Positions 26,071 to 34,503 of a stretch of 64,000 nt of DNA are shown piece after piece (the stretch's first letter is position 1; each line of letters starts with the position of its first letter). The position numbers were made by a program, and so were the translations under genes. Source of the DNA: Clostridiales bacterium (lineage in GTDB: Bacteria > Bacillota > Clostridia > DUPQ01); assembly GCA_023145435.1 (NCBI GenBank), contig JAGLDS010000006.1, positions 1 through 64,000 of the forward strand, written 5' to 3'. The notes below the pieces were generated by a model. The model had not been told where the DNA came from, ran no database searches, and saw only the letters and a program-made list of their open reading frames with translations.

Positions 26071-27174
26071 TTGTTAAAGAAAATTACCAGTATAGTTTTA
26101 ATATTTTTACTAATAAGCTTACCATTAATGGCAAAAGCTTCATCCTTTAATGAATTACAAGTTGAGTACCTATCTAATAGTGAGCAATTACAATCACTTA
26201 AAGAACAATTAAATGATCAAATTGATAATTATGTAGATGATTATTATAGGTATGTTAAGATGAGTAGTAGAAGTAATCTTTCATATAATCTTGCATATTT
26301 AATGATTAATAAAATTACAGGTAAATTAAATGTTGATTGGAATATAGAAAGAACTAAAGAACAATTATTAACGACTACTAGTTCCCTTGAAATAACATTT
26401 AGAAATTTATATTTTTCTCTATACTCGTTTCATAAAAATGTAAACAGCATGCAAGATAAGTATGATAAACAAGTAGTTGCTTATGCTAATTCACAATTGT
26501 TGTTTTCACAAGGTTATATTAATCAATCTTCTCTTAGAGTAGCAAGATACACCTTAGAAACCGCAAAAGTATCTTTAAATAGTAGTAAGCGAAATTATGA
26601 GAATGCTCTATTTTCTTTTAATATAGCAATGAAACAATCAATTAACTTTTCTGATTATTCTTGGGATATAGAAGAAACTCTTTTACCCGTTTTAAAGCTT
26701 AGTGAGTATCTTGATAGTTTTATTACGTATTCAAAAGTTATCATTGAATATGATAGACAACTTTATAAAGATGAAATTAAGGTTGATTATCTTGATGGAT
26801 ATAATGTTAATGTAACAACAAATAGTGGTTCAATAGATTATAAGCAAACGATGATTACAATGGAGCTAAATCAATTATATAAAGAAACATTCATAACCTC
26901 ACAATCTAAGGAGATAAGACAATTGTTTTTCAATTTATCTCAAGAACATGACACAATTAATAATTACAAAACAAAAATTAATATTTATTATCAAGAAATG
27001 CTAGATAATAAAGCATTTGCTGAAAAAGGATATATTGACCAAGAAGAATATCAAGAATATGTAGAATGTTATGAAGCATCTCTTGTTACCTATATAGAAA
27101 AGATGTACACATACAATACACATGTATTGCAACTTGAAAATATTGCTTGCACTTATATGAAGGAGACTTTTTAA
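26071..27174 (+). CDS. Exported helical protein, distant TolC-like (first of pair)
   Basis: A 367-residue protein with a signal peptide (MLKKITSIVLIFLLISLPLMAKASS) followed by long amphipathic helices. The stretch VAYANSQLLFSQGYINQSSLRVARYTLETAKVSLNSS resembles the helical hairpins of TolC-type outer-membrane efflux proteins, and the next gene is a clearer relative. Aromatic Tyr and Phe residues are common. The start is TTG 26071, well placed after GGGGG (26061-26065). No terminator separates it from the second gene, whose RBS AAGGAG lies in its last codons. In a single-membrane organism TolC-like proteins cannot span an outer membrane, so a role in the wall or in assembly near the S-layer is possible. 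Function is unknown. Confidence 0.6.
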   Translation: MLKKITSIVLIFLLISLPLMAKASSFNELQVEYLSNSEQLQSLKEQLNDQIDNYVDDYYRYVKMSSRSNLSYNLAYLMINKITGKLNVDWNIERTKEQLLTTTSSLEITFRNLYFSLYSFHKNVNSMQDKYDKQVVAYANSQLLFSQGYINQSSLRVARYTLETAKVSLNSSKRNYENALFSFNIAMKQSINFSDYSWDIEETLLPVLKLSEYLDSFITYSKVIIEYDRQLYKDEIKVDYLDGYNVNVTTNSGSIDYKQTMITMELNQLYKETFITSQSKEIRQLFFNLSQEHDTINNYKTKINIYYQEMLDNKAFAEKGYIDQEEYQEYVECYEASLVTYIEKMYTYNTHVLQLENIACTYMKETF

Positions 27175-27176
27175 TC

Positions 27177-28229
27177 ATGAAGAAAAAAATTATTTTATTA
27201 GTGATCATAGCGCTGTTAATCAGCGGAGGTGTTTTAGGAGTTGAAGTAATAAAAATTTCAATTGAACAAGCTAATACTTTAGCTATTACAAATAATCCAT
27301 ATGTAGCAATTGACGAATTACGATATGATGCTGCTGTTATTTCATATGACGAGGCAAATAGAATAGCTTCAATCACAGAAAAGACAACCTACAAAGGACA
27401 AATTAAAGGGGTTTATACACCATTTAATGAAGAGACTACTTTAACTTTAATAGTAATGAATAATAATAAGAATATTAAAAATATTGAAAAAGACATTCTA
27501 AATGTGAGTTATGATTATTATCTTTTTGAAAGTAGTTTATATTTAGCTAATGAGACTTTTTTAAAGGCTAAAAGTGATTATTTGGAAATATTAGCAACAT
27601 CAGATAGTATAGAACTTGAAAAAATGAATGGAGAATATTTAGTAGAGTCTTCAAGAATTGCCTTAGAAAATGCTGAGAATGAGTTTGCAGCAATTGGCAA
27701 GCGATTAAAAAGTATGTTACCAGACAATAAAATTATTGATATTAATTTAATTGATATAATAAACCCTTATGACCTTACCTATGAAGAAGTATATGAAAGT
27801 GCAATGACAAATCATATTACGTTATATTCGTCTTCGCGTAATATGGAATCAAAAGAAATATATTTTAATATTATTAGTCAATTTTATGGAGAAACTACAG
27901 AAAAACATATTACTGCAAAGGCTAATTATGAACAAGCGTTATTAGATTATAATAAACAATTACTTTCAGTTGAAGTTTCAATTTTACGTGATATAAATAA
28001 TTTAAAAACAAAATATGACTATTTACAATTAGAAAAATTGAATCAACAAATTAAATTAGAAGACTATGAGATAGCTTTGACACAATATGAACAAGGATTT
28101 ATCTCTCTTAATATTCTACAGGGAAAAGAGAAAACCTATAAGGTGGTAGTTTCTTTAGTTTCACAAAAGGAGAAAACCTATATATTAGCATTAAAAGATT
28201 TAGAAATCAGTACAGGATATATTCGTTAA
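27177..28229 (+). CDS. TolC family protein (second of pair)
   Basis: A 350-residue exported protein. After a hydrophobic leader (MKKKIILLVIIALLISGGVLG) comes ISIEQANTLAITNNPYVAIDELRYDAA, the standard opening of the outer-membrane efflux (OEP/TolC) repeat. A second half, with LSVEVSILRDINNLKTKYDYLQLEKLNQQIKLEDYEIALTQYEQGFIS, carries the paired repeat. The ORF track starts at 27147 inside the previous gene, but AAGGAG (27160-27165) points to ATG 27177. Such proteins are found in some SLH-bearing Bacillota. The short gap to the first TolC-like gene implies one operon. Whether it forms a channel, a scaffold or something else is not known. Confidence 0.72.
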   Translation: MKKKIILLVIIALLISGGVLGVEVIKISIEQANTLAITNNPYVAIDELRYDAAVISYDEANRIASITEKTTYKGQIKGVYTPFNEETTLTLIVMNNNKNIKNIEKDILNVSYDYYLFESSLYLANETFLKAKSDYLEILATSDSIELEKMNGEYLVESSRIALENAENEFAAIGKRLKSMLPDNKIIDINLIDIINPYDLTYEEVYESAMTNHITLYSSSRNMESKEIYFNIISQFYGETTEKHITAKANYEQALLDYNKQLLSVEVSILRDINNLKTKYDYLQLEKLNQQIKLEDYEIALTQYEQGFISLNILQGKEKTYKVVVSLVSQKEKTYILALKDLEISTGYIR

Positions 28230-28254
28230 AGGCACTTTAAAAGTGCTTTTTTCT
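28230..28254 (+). terminator. Intrinsic terminator
   Basis: GGCACTT and AAGTGCTTTTTT form a short stem with a T-run, immediately after the stop of the TolC-like gene. Confidence 0.7.
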
Positions 28255-28267
28255 CGCTTTGTTTTTA

Positions 28268-28276
28268 TGATATAAT
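28268..28276 (+). promoter_or_regulatory. Extended -10 promoter of the walRK operon
   Basis: TGATATAAT, TATAAT at 28271-28276. It immediately precedes the annotated ATG 28278, so that ATG cannot be inside the mRNA if this promoter is used. The start must therefore be TTG 28305. Confidence 0.65.
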
Positions 28277-28304
28277 TATGAGTATAGTAAAGGGAGGTGC
28301 TTAT

Positions 28305-28997
28305 TTGTCTGCTAAAATTTTAATTGTTGATGATGAAAGAAATATTGTTAATATTCTCAAGTTTAATTTGCAAAAAGAGGGATATACCACAATAGAAGCA
28401 TATGATGGACAAGAAGCTATTGAAAAGGGCCTAAATGAACACCCTGATTTAATCCTTTTAGATGTTATGTTACCAATTTATGATGGATTTACTGTTTGTC
28501 GTAAATTACGTGAGAGAATTCAAACACCAATTATCATGCTTACAGCTAAAGAAGAAGAATTAGATAAAGTGCTGGGGCTTGAACTAGGGGCCGATGATTA
28601 TGTAACTAAACCATTTTCTCCAAGAGAATTAATAGCTAGAATAAAATCAAATTTACGTCGAATGAAACCAAAAGATTTAAAAGATTTAAAAGAGAGCATT
28701 ACTATATTTGACTTGCAAATAAACGAAGCAAGGTATGAAGTGTTAAAAAATAATCAACCAATTGAATTATCAAGCAGAGAATTTGAATTATTATCATTTC
28801 TAGTTGAGAATAGAGGAGTTGTCATGAGTCGTGAAAAACTACTAGAATCAATTTGGGATTATAATTATTATGGTGATATGAGAACTGTGGATGTTACAAT
28901 TAGCCGTCTTAGAGATAAATTGTCAACAGATAAAAACAAGTATATTGTAACTAAACGTGGTATTGGATATTTTTTCAGAAAGGATGATAAGGAGTAA
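28305..28997 (+). CDS. walR: Response regulator, WalR (YycF)-like
   Basis: OmpR/PhoB-type response regulator, about 230 aa. The receiver domain has the acidic pocket DDE (residues 9-11), the phospho-acceptor Asp53 in LLLDVMLPIYDGF, Thr in MLTAKE and Lys in TKPFSPREL. The C-terminal winged helix is PIELSSREFELLSFLVENRGVVMSREKLLESIWDYNYYGDMRTVDVTISRLRDKL. The adjoining kinase and YycH/YycI-like genes identify it as WalR, which controls cell-wall hydrolases in Bacillota. The ORF track begins at ATG 28278, but that codon abuts the -10. TTG 28305 with GGGAGG (28292-28297) is preferred. The next gene starts directly after the stop codon. Confidence 0.88.
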   Translation: MSAKILIVDDERNIVNILKFNLQKEGYTTIEAYDGQEAIEKGLNEHPDLILLDVMLPIYDGFTVCRKLRERIQTPIIMLTAKEEELDKVLGLELGADDYVTKPFSPRELIARIKSNLRRMKPKDLKDLKESITIFDLQINEARYEVLKNNQPIELSSREFELLSFLVENRGVVMSREKLLESIWDYNYYGDMRTVDVTISRLRDKLSTDKNKYIVTKRGIGYFFRKDDKE

Positions 28998-30785
28998 GTG
29001 TTTAAAAAGCGATTACAATGGAAATTAGTTATATTTATCTGCTTGATTGCAGTTTGCTTAGTTATACCAATTGGTATATTTTTGAATATTAGCATAGAAA
29101 ATTTTCATTATAATCAATTTATTGAAAATATAGAAAAAGGCTTTGATATTTATGAAATTCAAGAAGGTTCACTAAATATTTCTAATGTATATCAAGATAT
29201 GAGAGATATATATGCTCCTTCATTTGGGATTTATGGAAATAATAAAAGCTATACAATCATAAATCGTAAAAACAATGAAATTTTTTCATCTGACTCATCC
29301 TTTTTGAGTAAAGATGAACAAGTTTTTCTCACAGAACTATATAGTTCGATTAATTTTATTACTGCTGTGTCAGGAGAACATATTAATCATAAGGAATTAA
29401 TAACAATTAATAACAGAGCTTTTTATGATTATGCAGTTGTTAAAGAAAATTTAGTCTTTTATTTCAGGTATTACAAAGAAGATTGGCAGTTAATGGTTTC
29501 TGAATTTAATAATTCAATTATGACAAGCTTATTAATCTCTTTGGTATTTGCCTTTATCATAGGATATTTATTATCAAAATCTATAACTAAACCTATTAAT
29601 GATATTATTGAGAAAACACAAGACATTGCTGAAGGAGAATTTGGTCAACTGCTAGAAAAAGCAGGAAATGATGAAATTGGCCAATTAACTATGTCTATTA
29701 ATGAGATGTCATTAAATCTTAAAAATATGTTAGAGGATATTTTTAATGAAAAAAACAAGATTGATGCTATTTTAACTAATATGACAGACGGAATAATTGC
29801 TTTTGATGTAAATGGAGTTATTACTCATGTTAATCCTGTTTCGCTAAAGCTACTTCATCGTAGGAAAATAAATGAGACAATACAACAGATAATAAAAGAA
29901 TATAAAATTAATATTACATTTGATGAGATTATCAAAAAAACAGATAAAGTAAATAACAGTAATCTAATCATCAACATACACGACACAATATTACATGTAG
30001 CATTTGGAATATTACGAGATAAAAATCATCATCCAGAAGGGATTATAATGATTTTAAGGGATATAACTAAGCAACAAAAACTAGATGAAATGCGAAAAGA
30101 GTTTGTTGCTAATGTGTCACATGAATTAAAAACACCATTGACCTCTATTAAAAGTTATACAGAAACCTTGCTAAATGGTATGGTTGATGATCAAGAAACT
30201 AGAGAGCAATTTTTACAAGTTATTAATAGCGAAACTGATAGAATGTATCGAATTGTAAGAGATCTTCTTCAGCTTTCTGCCATGGATTTAAATCAACTAT
30301 ACTTAAATAGACATTTACATAGTATAAATGAACTAATTATAAAAACCATTGAAAAAGTAGAAGTTGAGGCTAAAGCTAAAAATCACATGATATATACTGA
30401 AATTGAATATGAAGGAAATGCATTTTTTGATTATGATAAAATACAGCAAGTACTAATAAATGTTTTAACAAATGCAATTAAATATTCTGATGAATTTGGG
30501 AAAATTACAGTTAAATCTATTAGAAATAAAGAATATGCTTACATTAGTGTAAAAGACACAGGAATCGGTATTCCAGAAAAGGATTTACCTAGAATATTTG
30601 AGAGATTTTATACAGTTGATAAAGCTCGTTCTAGAAAAATGGGAGGAACTGGATTAGGATTAGCTATTGCCAAAGAAATAATGATTGCTCATAATGGGAA
30701 TATTATTCTTGATAGTAAAAAGAAAAAGGGGACTACTGTTACAATTATAATACCTATAGAAAGGGAGAAAATAAGTGAAGAATAA
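28998..30785 (+). CDS. walK: Sensor histidine kinase, WalK (YycG)-like
   Basis: Membrane histidine kinase, 595 aa. Two transmembrane helices (about 10-31 and 174-194) enclose an extracellular sensor domain of about 140 residues, followed by HAMP (195-250), PAS (255-360), HisKA with His375 in FVANVSHELKTPLTS, and HATPase with N, G1 and G2 boxes (NVLTNAIKYS, DTGIGIPEKD, GGTGLGLAIAK). This is the WalK layout. It phosphorylates WalR in control of the wall. The start is GTG 28998 with AAGGAG before it. It overlaps yycH by 11 bp. The extracellular part has no recognisable ligand motif. Confidence 0.88.
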   Translation: MFKKRLQWKLVIFICLIAVCLVIPIGIFLNISIENFHYNQFIENIEKGFDIYEIQEGSLNISNVYQDMRDIYAPSFGIYGNNKSYTIINRKNNEIFSSDSSFLSKDEQVFLTELYSSINFITAVSGEHINHKELITINNRAFYDYAVVKENLVFYFRYYKEDWQLMVSEFNNSIMTSLLISLVFAFIIGYLLSKSITKPINDIIEKTQDIAEGEFGQLLEKAGNDEIGQLTMSINEMSLNLKNMLEDIFNEKNKIDAILTNMTDGIIAFDVNGVITHVNPVSLKLLHRRKINETIQQIIKEYKINITFDEIIKKTDKVNNSNLIINIHDTILHVAFGILRDKNHHPEGIIMILRDITKQQKLDEMRKEFVANVSHELKTPLTSIKSYTETLLNGMVDDQETREQFLQVINSETDRMYRIVRDLLQLSAMDLNQLYLNRHLHSINELIIKTIEKVEVEAKAKNHMIYTEIEYEGNAFFDYDKIQQVLINVLTNAIKYSDEFGKITVKSIRNKEYAYISVKDTGIGIPEKDLPRIFERFYTVDKARSRKMGGTGLGLAIAKEIMIAHNGNIILDSKKKKGTTVTIIIPIEREKISEE

Positions 30786-32220
30786 AACAACTCAAATTGT
30801 TATAATGATTATTTTATTACTAGCTGTCATAGTGCAGGCTATTATTATTCTTGACTATTATCTAGATACTTATTCTTTAGGTATCTTTGACAAGGAAAAT
30901 AACATTGAAAGTTATTATCATTCCTTTGAAGAAGAAATTTACACATCATATTTACAACCATATCGGATGATTGTTAAAAGTGGAGTAAATGATTCTTGGA
31001 TTATTAAAAGAGAAGATAGTACTTTATATGAACCTATGTGGGCAGCTTACCAAGAAGTGTTAAGAAATATTTTACAAACTAACGCTTCTTATAAAACAGA
31101 AAGTAACAGTGATTGGGATAATATTTATAAAAGCGAAGGTGTTACATTAGATTTTATGCAACCAAATCCAGTTGAATTTGTAGCACTTATGGTACAAGCA
31201 AAAACCTATCAACCAATTGATGCAGAAATTGAAAAGATTCACATTAAGCCTGAAAATGATAATTTAACAACCATTTATATAAAAACCACAGATTATGTTT
31301 TGATTTACAGTAACGTGGAAGCTTTTGAGTATTTTACTAGAGAAAATTATAGTAAGTTATATAATTTATTAGAGAATACAGAACGTTATGACAGCTCAAG
31401 GTATTTTTACTATAGCCGAATTATTTCCAATAGTAAAATTGCTGACTTAAAAAATAATTTAGATATTCCTGTAAAGATTGACAATGAATATGCTAGAACA
31501 TATCAATATGTTACCGTTAATCCATTTGTGTTAATTAAAGGATATAATGAAACAAGCAATATAAAAGAGAAAAATCAAATGGTTGAAAATATAAAACGAT
31601 TATTACTAGGAGTTACTCACGATCAGCACAAAACTACTATTAATGCAGATAATGATATTTTCTTTTCAAATGAGTATAACTTATTTTCCATTGAAGATAA
31701 TAGTCGTTTTACTTACAAATTTATAGCCACTTCCGCCGAAACTACAGGAGATGTGAAAAGTGCTTTTTATAATGCCATAGAATTATTAACAGATTTCTTT
31801 TACATAAATGGTTCAGGACAACCTAAGCTGATTGTTAGAAATGTAACAAAAGAAGAGGATGGTTACTTATTTGAATTTAGTTATATATATCATGATTTAA
31901 TTATTCTATTTGAAGATGAAAATAATATGATTAAAGTTAAAGCAAATAAAACTAGGGTTTTAGAAGCTAGTGGGAAATTATTAACGATTTCACCACTGTT
32001 ATTAAGTAATACCACAACAATAGTAGAAGAAGATTATTATGCTAACTTTATAAAAGTAATAGAACAATATCAAATTAATTTATTACAACTCAGTGCAAAA
32101 AATATTTATGTTGGGTATGTAATTGGTGAAGAAGATGAAGCGTTTTTGATTCCTAAAATGATTGTTGAAGAATATTCAGGTGATAAACAAGTATATGATA
32201 TTGAACAGGCGGAAGAATAA
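30775..32220 (+). CDS. yycH: YycH-like regulator of WalK
   Basis: Membrane-anchored protein, 481 aa, with one N-terminal helix (residues 6-28) and a large extracytoplasmic part. Opening from QLQPYRMIVKSG-type sequence (SYLQPYRMIVKSGVNDSWIIK) and from LIYSNVEAFEYF, as well as position behind walK, match the YycH family, which together with YycI modulates WalK on the outer face. The start is GTG 30775 after GGGAG, inside the end of walK. It is followed directly by yycI with no spacer. Sequence identity to Bacillus YycH is low, so the assignment leans on gene order. Confidence 0.78.
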   Translation: MKNKTTQIVIMIILLLAVIVQAIIILDYYLDTYSLGIFDKENNIESYYHSFEEEIYTSYLQPYRMIVKSGVNDSWIIKREDSTLYEPMWAAYQEVLRNILQTNASYKTESNSDWDNIYKSEGVTLDFMQPNPVEFVALMVQAKTYQPIDAEIEKIHIKPENDNLTTIYIKTTDYVLIYSNVEAFEYFTRENYSKLYNLLENTERYDSSRYFYYSRIISNSKIADLKNNLDIPVKIDNEYARTYQYVTVNPFVLIKGYNETSNIKEKNQMVENIKRLLLGVTHDQHKTTINADNDIFFSNEYNLFSIEDNSRFTYKFIATSAETTGDVKSAFYNAIELLTDFFYINGSGQPKLIVRNVTKEEDGYLFEFSYIYHDLIILFEDENNMIKVKANKTRVLEASGKLLTISPLLLSNTTTIVEEDYYANFIKVIEQYQINLLQLSAKNIYVGYVIGEEDEAFLIPKMIVEEYSGDKQVYDIEQAEE

Positions 32221-33003
32221 ATGAACACAAAAAAAGCTCTTAATTTAATAATCGTATTATTATTAGTAATTAATATCTTTTTACTTGTATTTATTATTAA
32301 TTTTGATGAAGGAAGCAAAGAGTATGAAAATGAAATTACCTATGTACGTGATATCATGGCTTATCGAGGCGTAAGTATTAACGCTTCTTTTAATAACGAA
32401 CCTAGTATAGCTATTGGAATGGAATATAACGATGGAATTTTTACAAAAGATTACATTAATCAAATTAGTGAATTAATTACTGGTAATATACAAAGTAGTG
32501 AAGATGAAACTACAATATCCATCACTTTAACAGAGCGTCTAAAGATACCTAAAGAAATAAACGATAGATATGACGCAGATAGAAGAATTAGAGATTTTTT
32601 AGATAGTATTAGTTTTAATCATATTAATTATTTAGTAGATACTGTTGTTATGTCAGGTACAAGCACATATAATGTTGATTATATTTATATTGGTAATAAT
32701 AAGGTACTATATGACTTATATATATCAGCGACAATTGATGAATACGGTATGAAAAGTATAGCAATTAAATACGTTGATAATCAATTAATAGAAGGAGAAA
32801 AATCATCAATTTTACCCGTAACAACAATTTTAATGAGCCAGATAGTTTATAAAGAAAACACATATGGTAAAAATACAATTAGTCGTATTGATGAAGGATA
32901 TAAACAAGATGCCAAAGGAAAAGTATATTATTGTTATAGGTTAACAGATGGGAATCAGCAAGTTAAATATTATAATGGCGTGGATGGAAAAGAAATAAAA
33001 TGA
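32221..33003 (+). CDS. yycI: YycI-like regulator of WalK
   Basis: Single-helix membrane protein, 260 aa. ALNLIIVLLLVINIFLLVF at the N-terminus matches the family's opening (Lxxxxxx NIFLL), and the C-terminus QQVKYYNGVDGKEIK is like the closing beta-strand of YycI. The outer domain is mixed alpha/beta. In Bacillus, YycI and YycH form a complex that holds WalK in check. ATG immediately follows the stop codon of yycH, so co-translation is expected. The usual next gene walJ (yycJ) is not present; kbl follows after 10 bp. Confidence 0.75.
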   Translation: MNTKKALNLIIVLLLVINIFLLVFIINFDEGSKEYENEITYVRDIMAYRGVSINASFNNEPSIAIGMEYNDGIFTKDYINQISELITGNIQSSEDETTISITLTERLKIPKEINDRYDADRRIRDFLDSISFNHINYLVDTVVMSGTSTYNVDYIYIGNNKVLYDLYISATIDEYGMKSIAIKYVDNQLIEGEKSSILPVTTILMSQIVYKENTYGKNTISRIDEGYKQDAKGKVYYCYRLTDGNQQVKYYNGVDGKEIK

Positions 33004-33013
33004 GGTAGTTAAA

Positions 33014-34201
33014 ATGAATCAACAATTTAAAACCAAATTGCAAACAAAATTAACAGAAATGAAAGAACTTGGAAAGTATAAAGAATATCAATATTTGCTT
33101 TCTCCTATGTCGCATAAAGCAATGATTGAAAAATTTAATGAGGTTATTATTTTATGTTCTAATAACTATTTAGGGTTTAGTGATCATCCAGACATAATAA
33201 AAGCAGGGCGTGAAGCGCTGATTAAATATGGTGTAGGTGCAGCAAGTGTAAGATTTATTTGTGGAACTTATGATATACATCGTGATTTAGAAGAAAAAGT
33301 AGCTTCTTTTTTACACACAGAAGCTAGTTTAACCTATACTTCGTGTTGGAGTGCTAATACAGCTATAATCCCTATTTTAGTAGGAGAAGGTGATTGCATC
33401 ATAAGTGATGAGTTAAACCATGCTAGTATTATAGATGGTTGTAGGTTAGCTAGTAAAAAAGTACAGAAATATATATATAAGCACTCAGATATGAATGATT
33501 TAGAAAAATTATTAAAAGAAGCAAAATCTTTTGACACAAAATTAGTTATTACAGATGGAGTATTTTCAATGGAGGGAGATATTGCAAAATTACAAACTAT
33601 TGTTTCTTTATGTAAAAAATACAATGCAATTTTAATGGTGGATGAATCACATGCTACTGGAGTTATGGGTAAAACAGGGCGAGGTACAATTGAGCATACA
33701 GGAGTATTAGGCCAAATTGATATTATTACTGGAACATTTGGCAAAGCTTTAGGTGGCGCAGGTGGCGGGTTTGTAGCTTCATCAAAAGAGGTTATTGACT
33801 TATGTATTCAAAATTCTAGACCTTCTCTTTTCTCAAATTCTCTACCACCTGTAATTGCAGCTATGTCTTTAGCCGCACTAAATTTATTAGATGAAAATCC
33901 TAAAATGGTTACATCGCTACATAATAAAACTACATATCTAAGAGAGAAGCTTCTAAAAAGTGGTATAACTCCTCTAAAAGGTGATAGCGCTATTGTTCCA
34001 ATTATTGTGGGTGAAACATCAAAAGCTATTTCCATGGCAAAAGCTATTATGGAGAAGAATGTTTATGTAACAGGATTTGGATTTCCTGTAGTTCCAGAAG
34101 GAGAAGCTAGAATTAGAATTCAATTATCAGAAAGTTTAACATATGATGATATTGATTATAGCGTTAAGGTAATTAAAGAGGTATATGATCAGTTTCAATA
34201 A
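33014..34201 (+). CDS. kbl: Glycine C-acetyltransferase (2-amino-3-ketobutyrate CoA ligase)
   Basis: PLP-dependent alpha-oxoamine synthase fold enzyme, 395 aa. It splits 2-amino-3-ketobutyrate with CoA into glycine and acetyl-CoA. ASVRFICGTYDIHRDLE, DELNHASIIDGCRLA, DGVFSMEGDIA, DESHATGVMGKTGRGTIEH and the PLP-lysine stretch TFGKALGGAGGG match Kbl more closely than BioF. The start ATG 33014 has GAGGTAG before it. Threonine dehydrogenase (tdh) is not adjacent. It lies upstream of the glycine riboswitch, so the switch does not control it. It is 10 bp behind yycI on the same strand and may be transcribed with the wal operon. It supplies glycine for the downstream cleavage system. Confidence 0.88.
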   Translation: MNQQFKTKLQTKLTEMKELGKYKEYQYLLSPMSHKAMIEKFNEVIILCSNNYLGFSDHPDIIKAGREALIKYGVGAASVRFICGTYDIHRDLEEKVASFLHTEASLTYTSCWSANTAIIPILVGEGDCIISDELNHASIIDGCRLASKKVQKYIYKHSDMNDLEKLLKEAKSFDTKLVITDGVFSMEGDIAKLQTIVSLCKKYNAILMVDESHATGVMGKTGRGTIEHTGVLGQIDIITGTFGKALGGAGGGFVASSKEVIDLCIQNSRPSLFSNSLPPVIAAMSLAALNLLDENPKMVTSLHNKTTYLREKLLKSGITPLKGDSAIVPIIVGETSKAISMAKAIMEKNVYVTGFGFPVVPEGEARIRIQLSESLTYDDIDYSVKVIKEVYDQFQ

Positions 34202-34215
34202 TTTTATAAAAAGTA

Positions 34216-34244
34216 TTGAGATATGATTGAGTATTATATATAAT
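34216..34244 (+). promoter_or_regulatory. Sigma-A promoter for the glycine riboswitch/gcv operon
   Basis: TTGAGA (34216-34221), 17-bp spacer, TATAAT (34239-34244). The start point would be about 34251, just before the first aptamer. Confidence 0.75.
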
Positions 34245-34264
34245 TAAAACACAATATACGGATG

Positions 34265-34448
34265 AATGTAGCGGGAGATTTCAAATTTATGAAAGCCGAA
34301 GAAGTAAGCAGTAAACGAGTCGGAATTTATGTGAATCTTTCAGGCAAAAAGGACCGTTACAGGACGAAACTCTGAAAAGTTATGAAGTATTACATAACAC
34401 CGAAGGGGCAATATCGTAAGATAGAATCTCTCAGGTAACAAAACGGGG
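34265..34448 (+). ncRNA. Tandem glycine riboswitch
   Basis: Two glycine-riboswitch aptamers stand in tandem. The first is marked by AGCGGGAGA, GCCGAAGAAG, TTTCAGGCAAAAAGGACCG and CTCTGAAAAG. The second has ACACCGAAGGGGCAA and CTCTCAGGTAACAAAACGG. Such tandem switches are typical of the gcv operon and usually turn expression on when glycine is bound. The gap 34202-34503 between kbl and gcvT holds only the promoter, these aptamers and the terminator. Confidence 0.93.
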
Positions 34449-34483
34449 AAGACGACAAATATTTTTGTTGTCTTTATTTTTGT
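34449..34483 (+). terminator. Expression-platform terminator of the glycine riboswitch
   Basis: AAGACGACAAA / TTTGTTGTCTTT form a hairpin followed by a T-rich stretch, just after aptamer 2 and before the gcvT RBS. This fits transcriptional control by the riboswitch. Confidence 0.82.
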
Positions 34484-34503
34484 AGGAAATTGGAGAAATT
34501 GTT

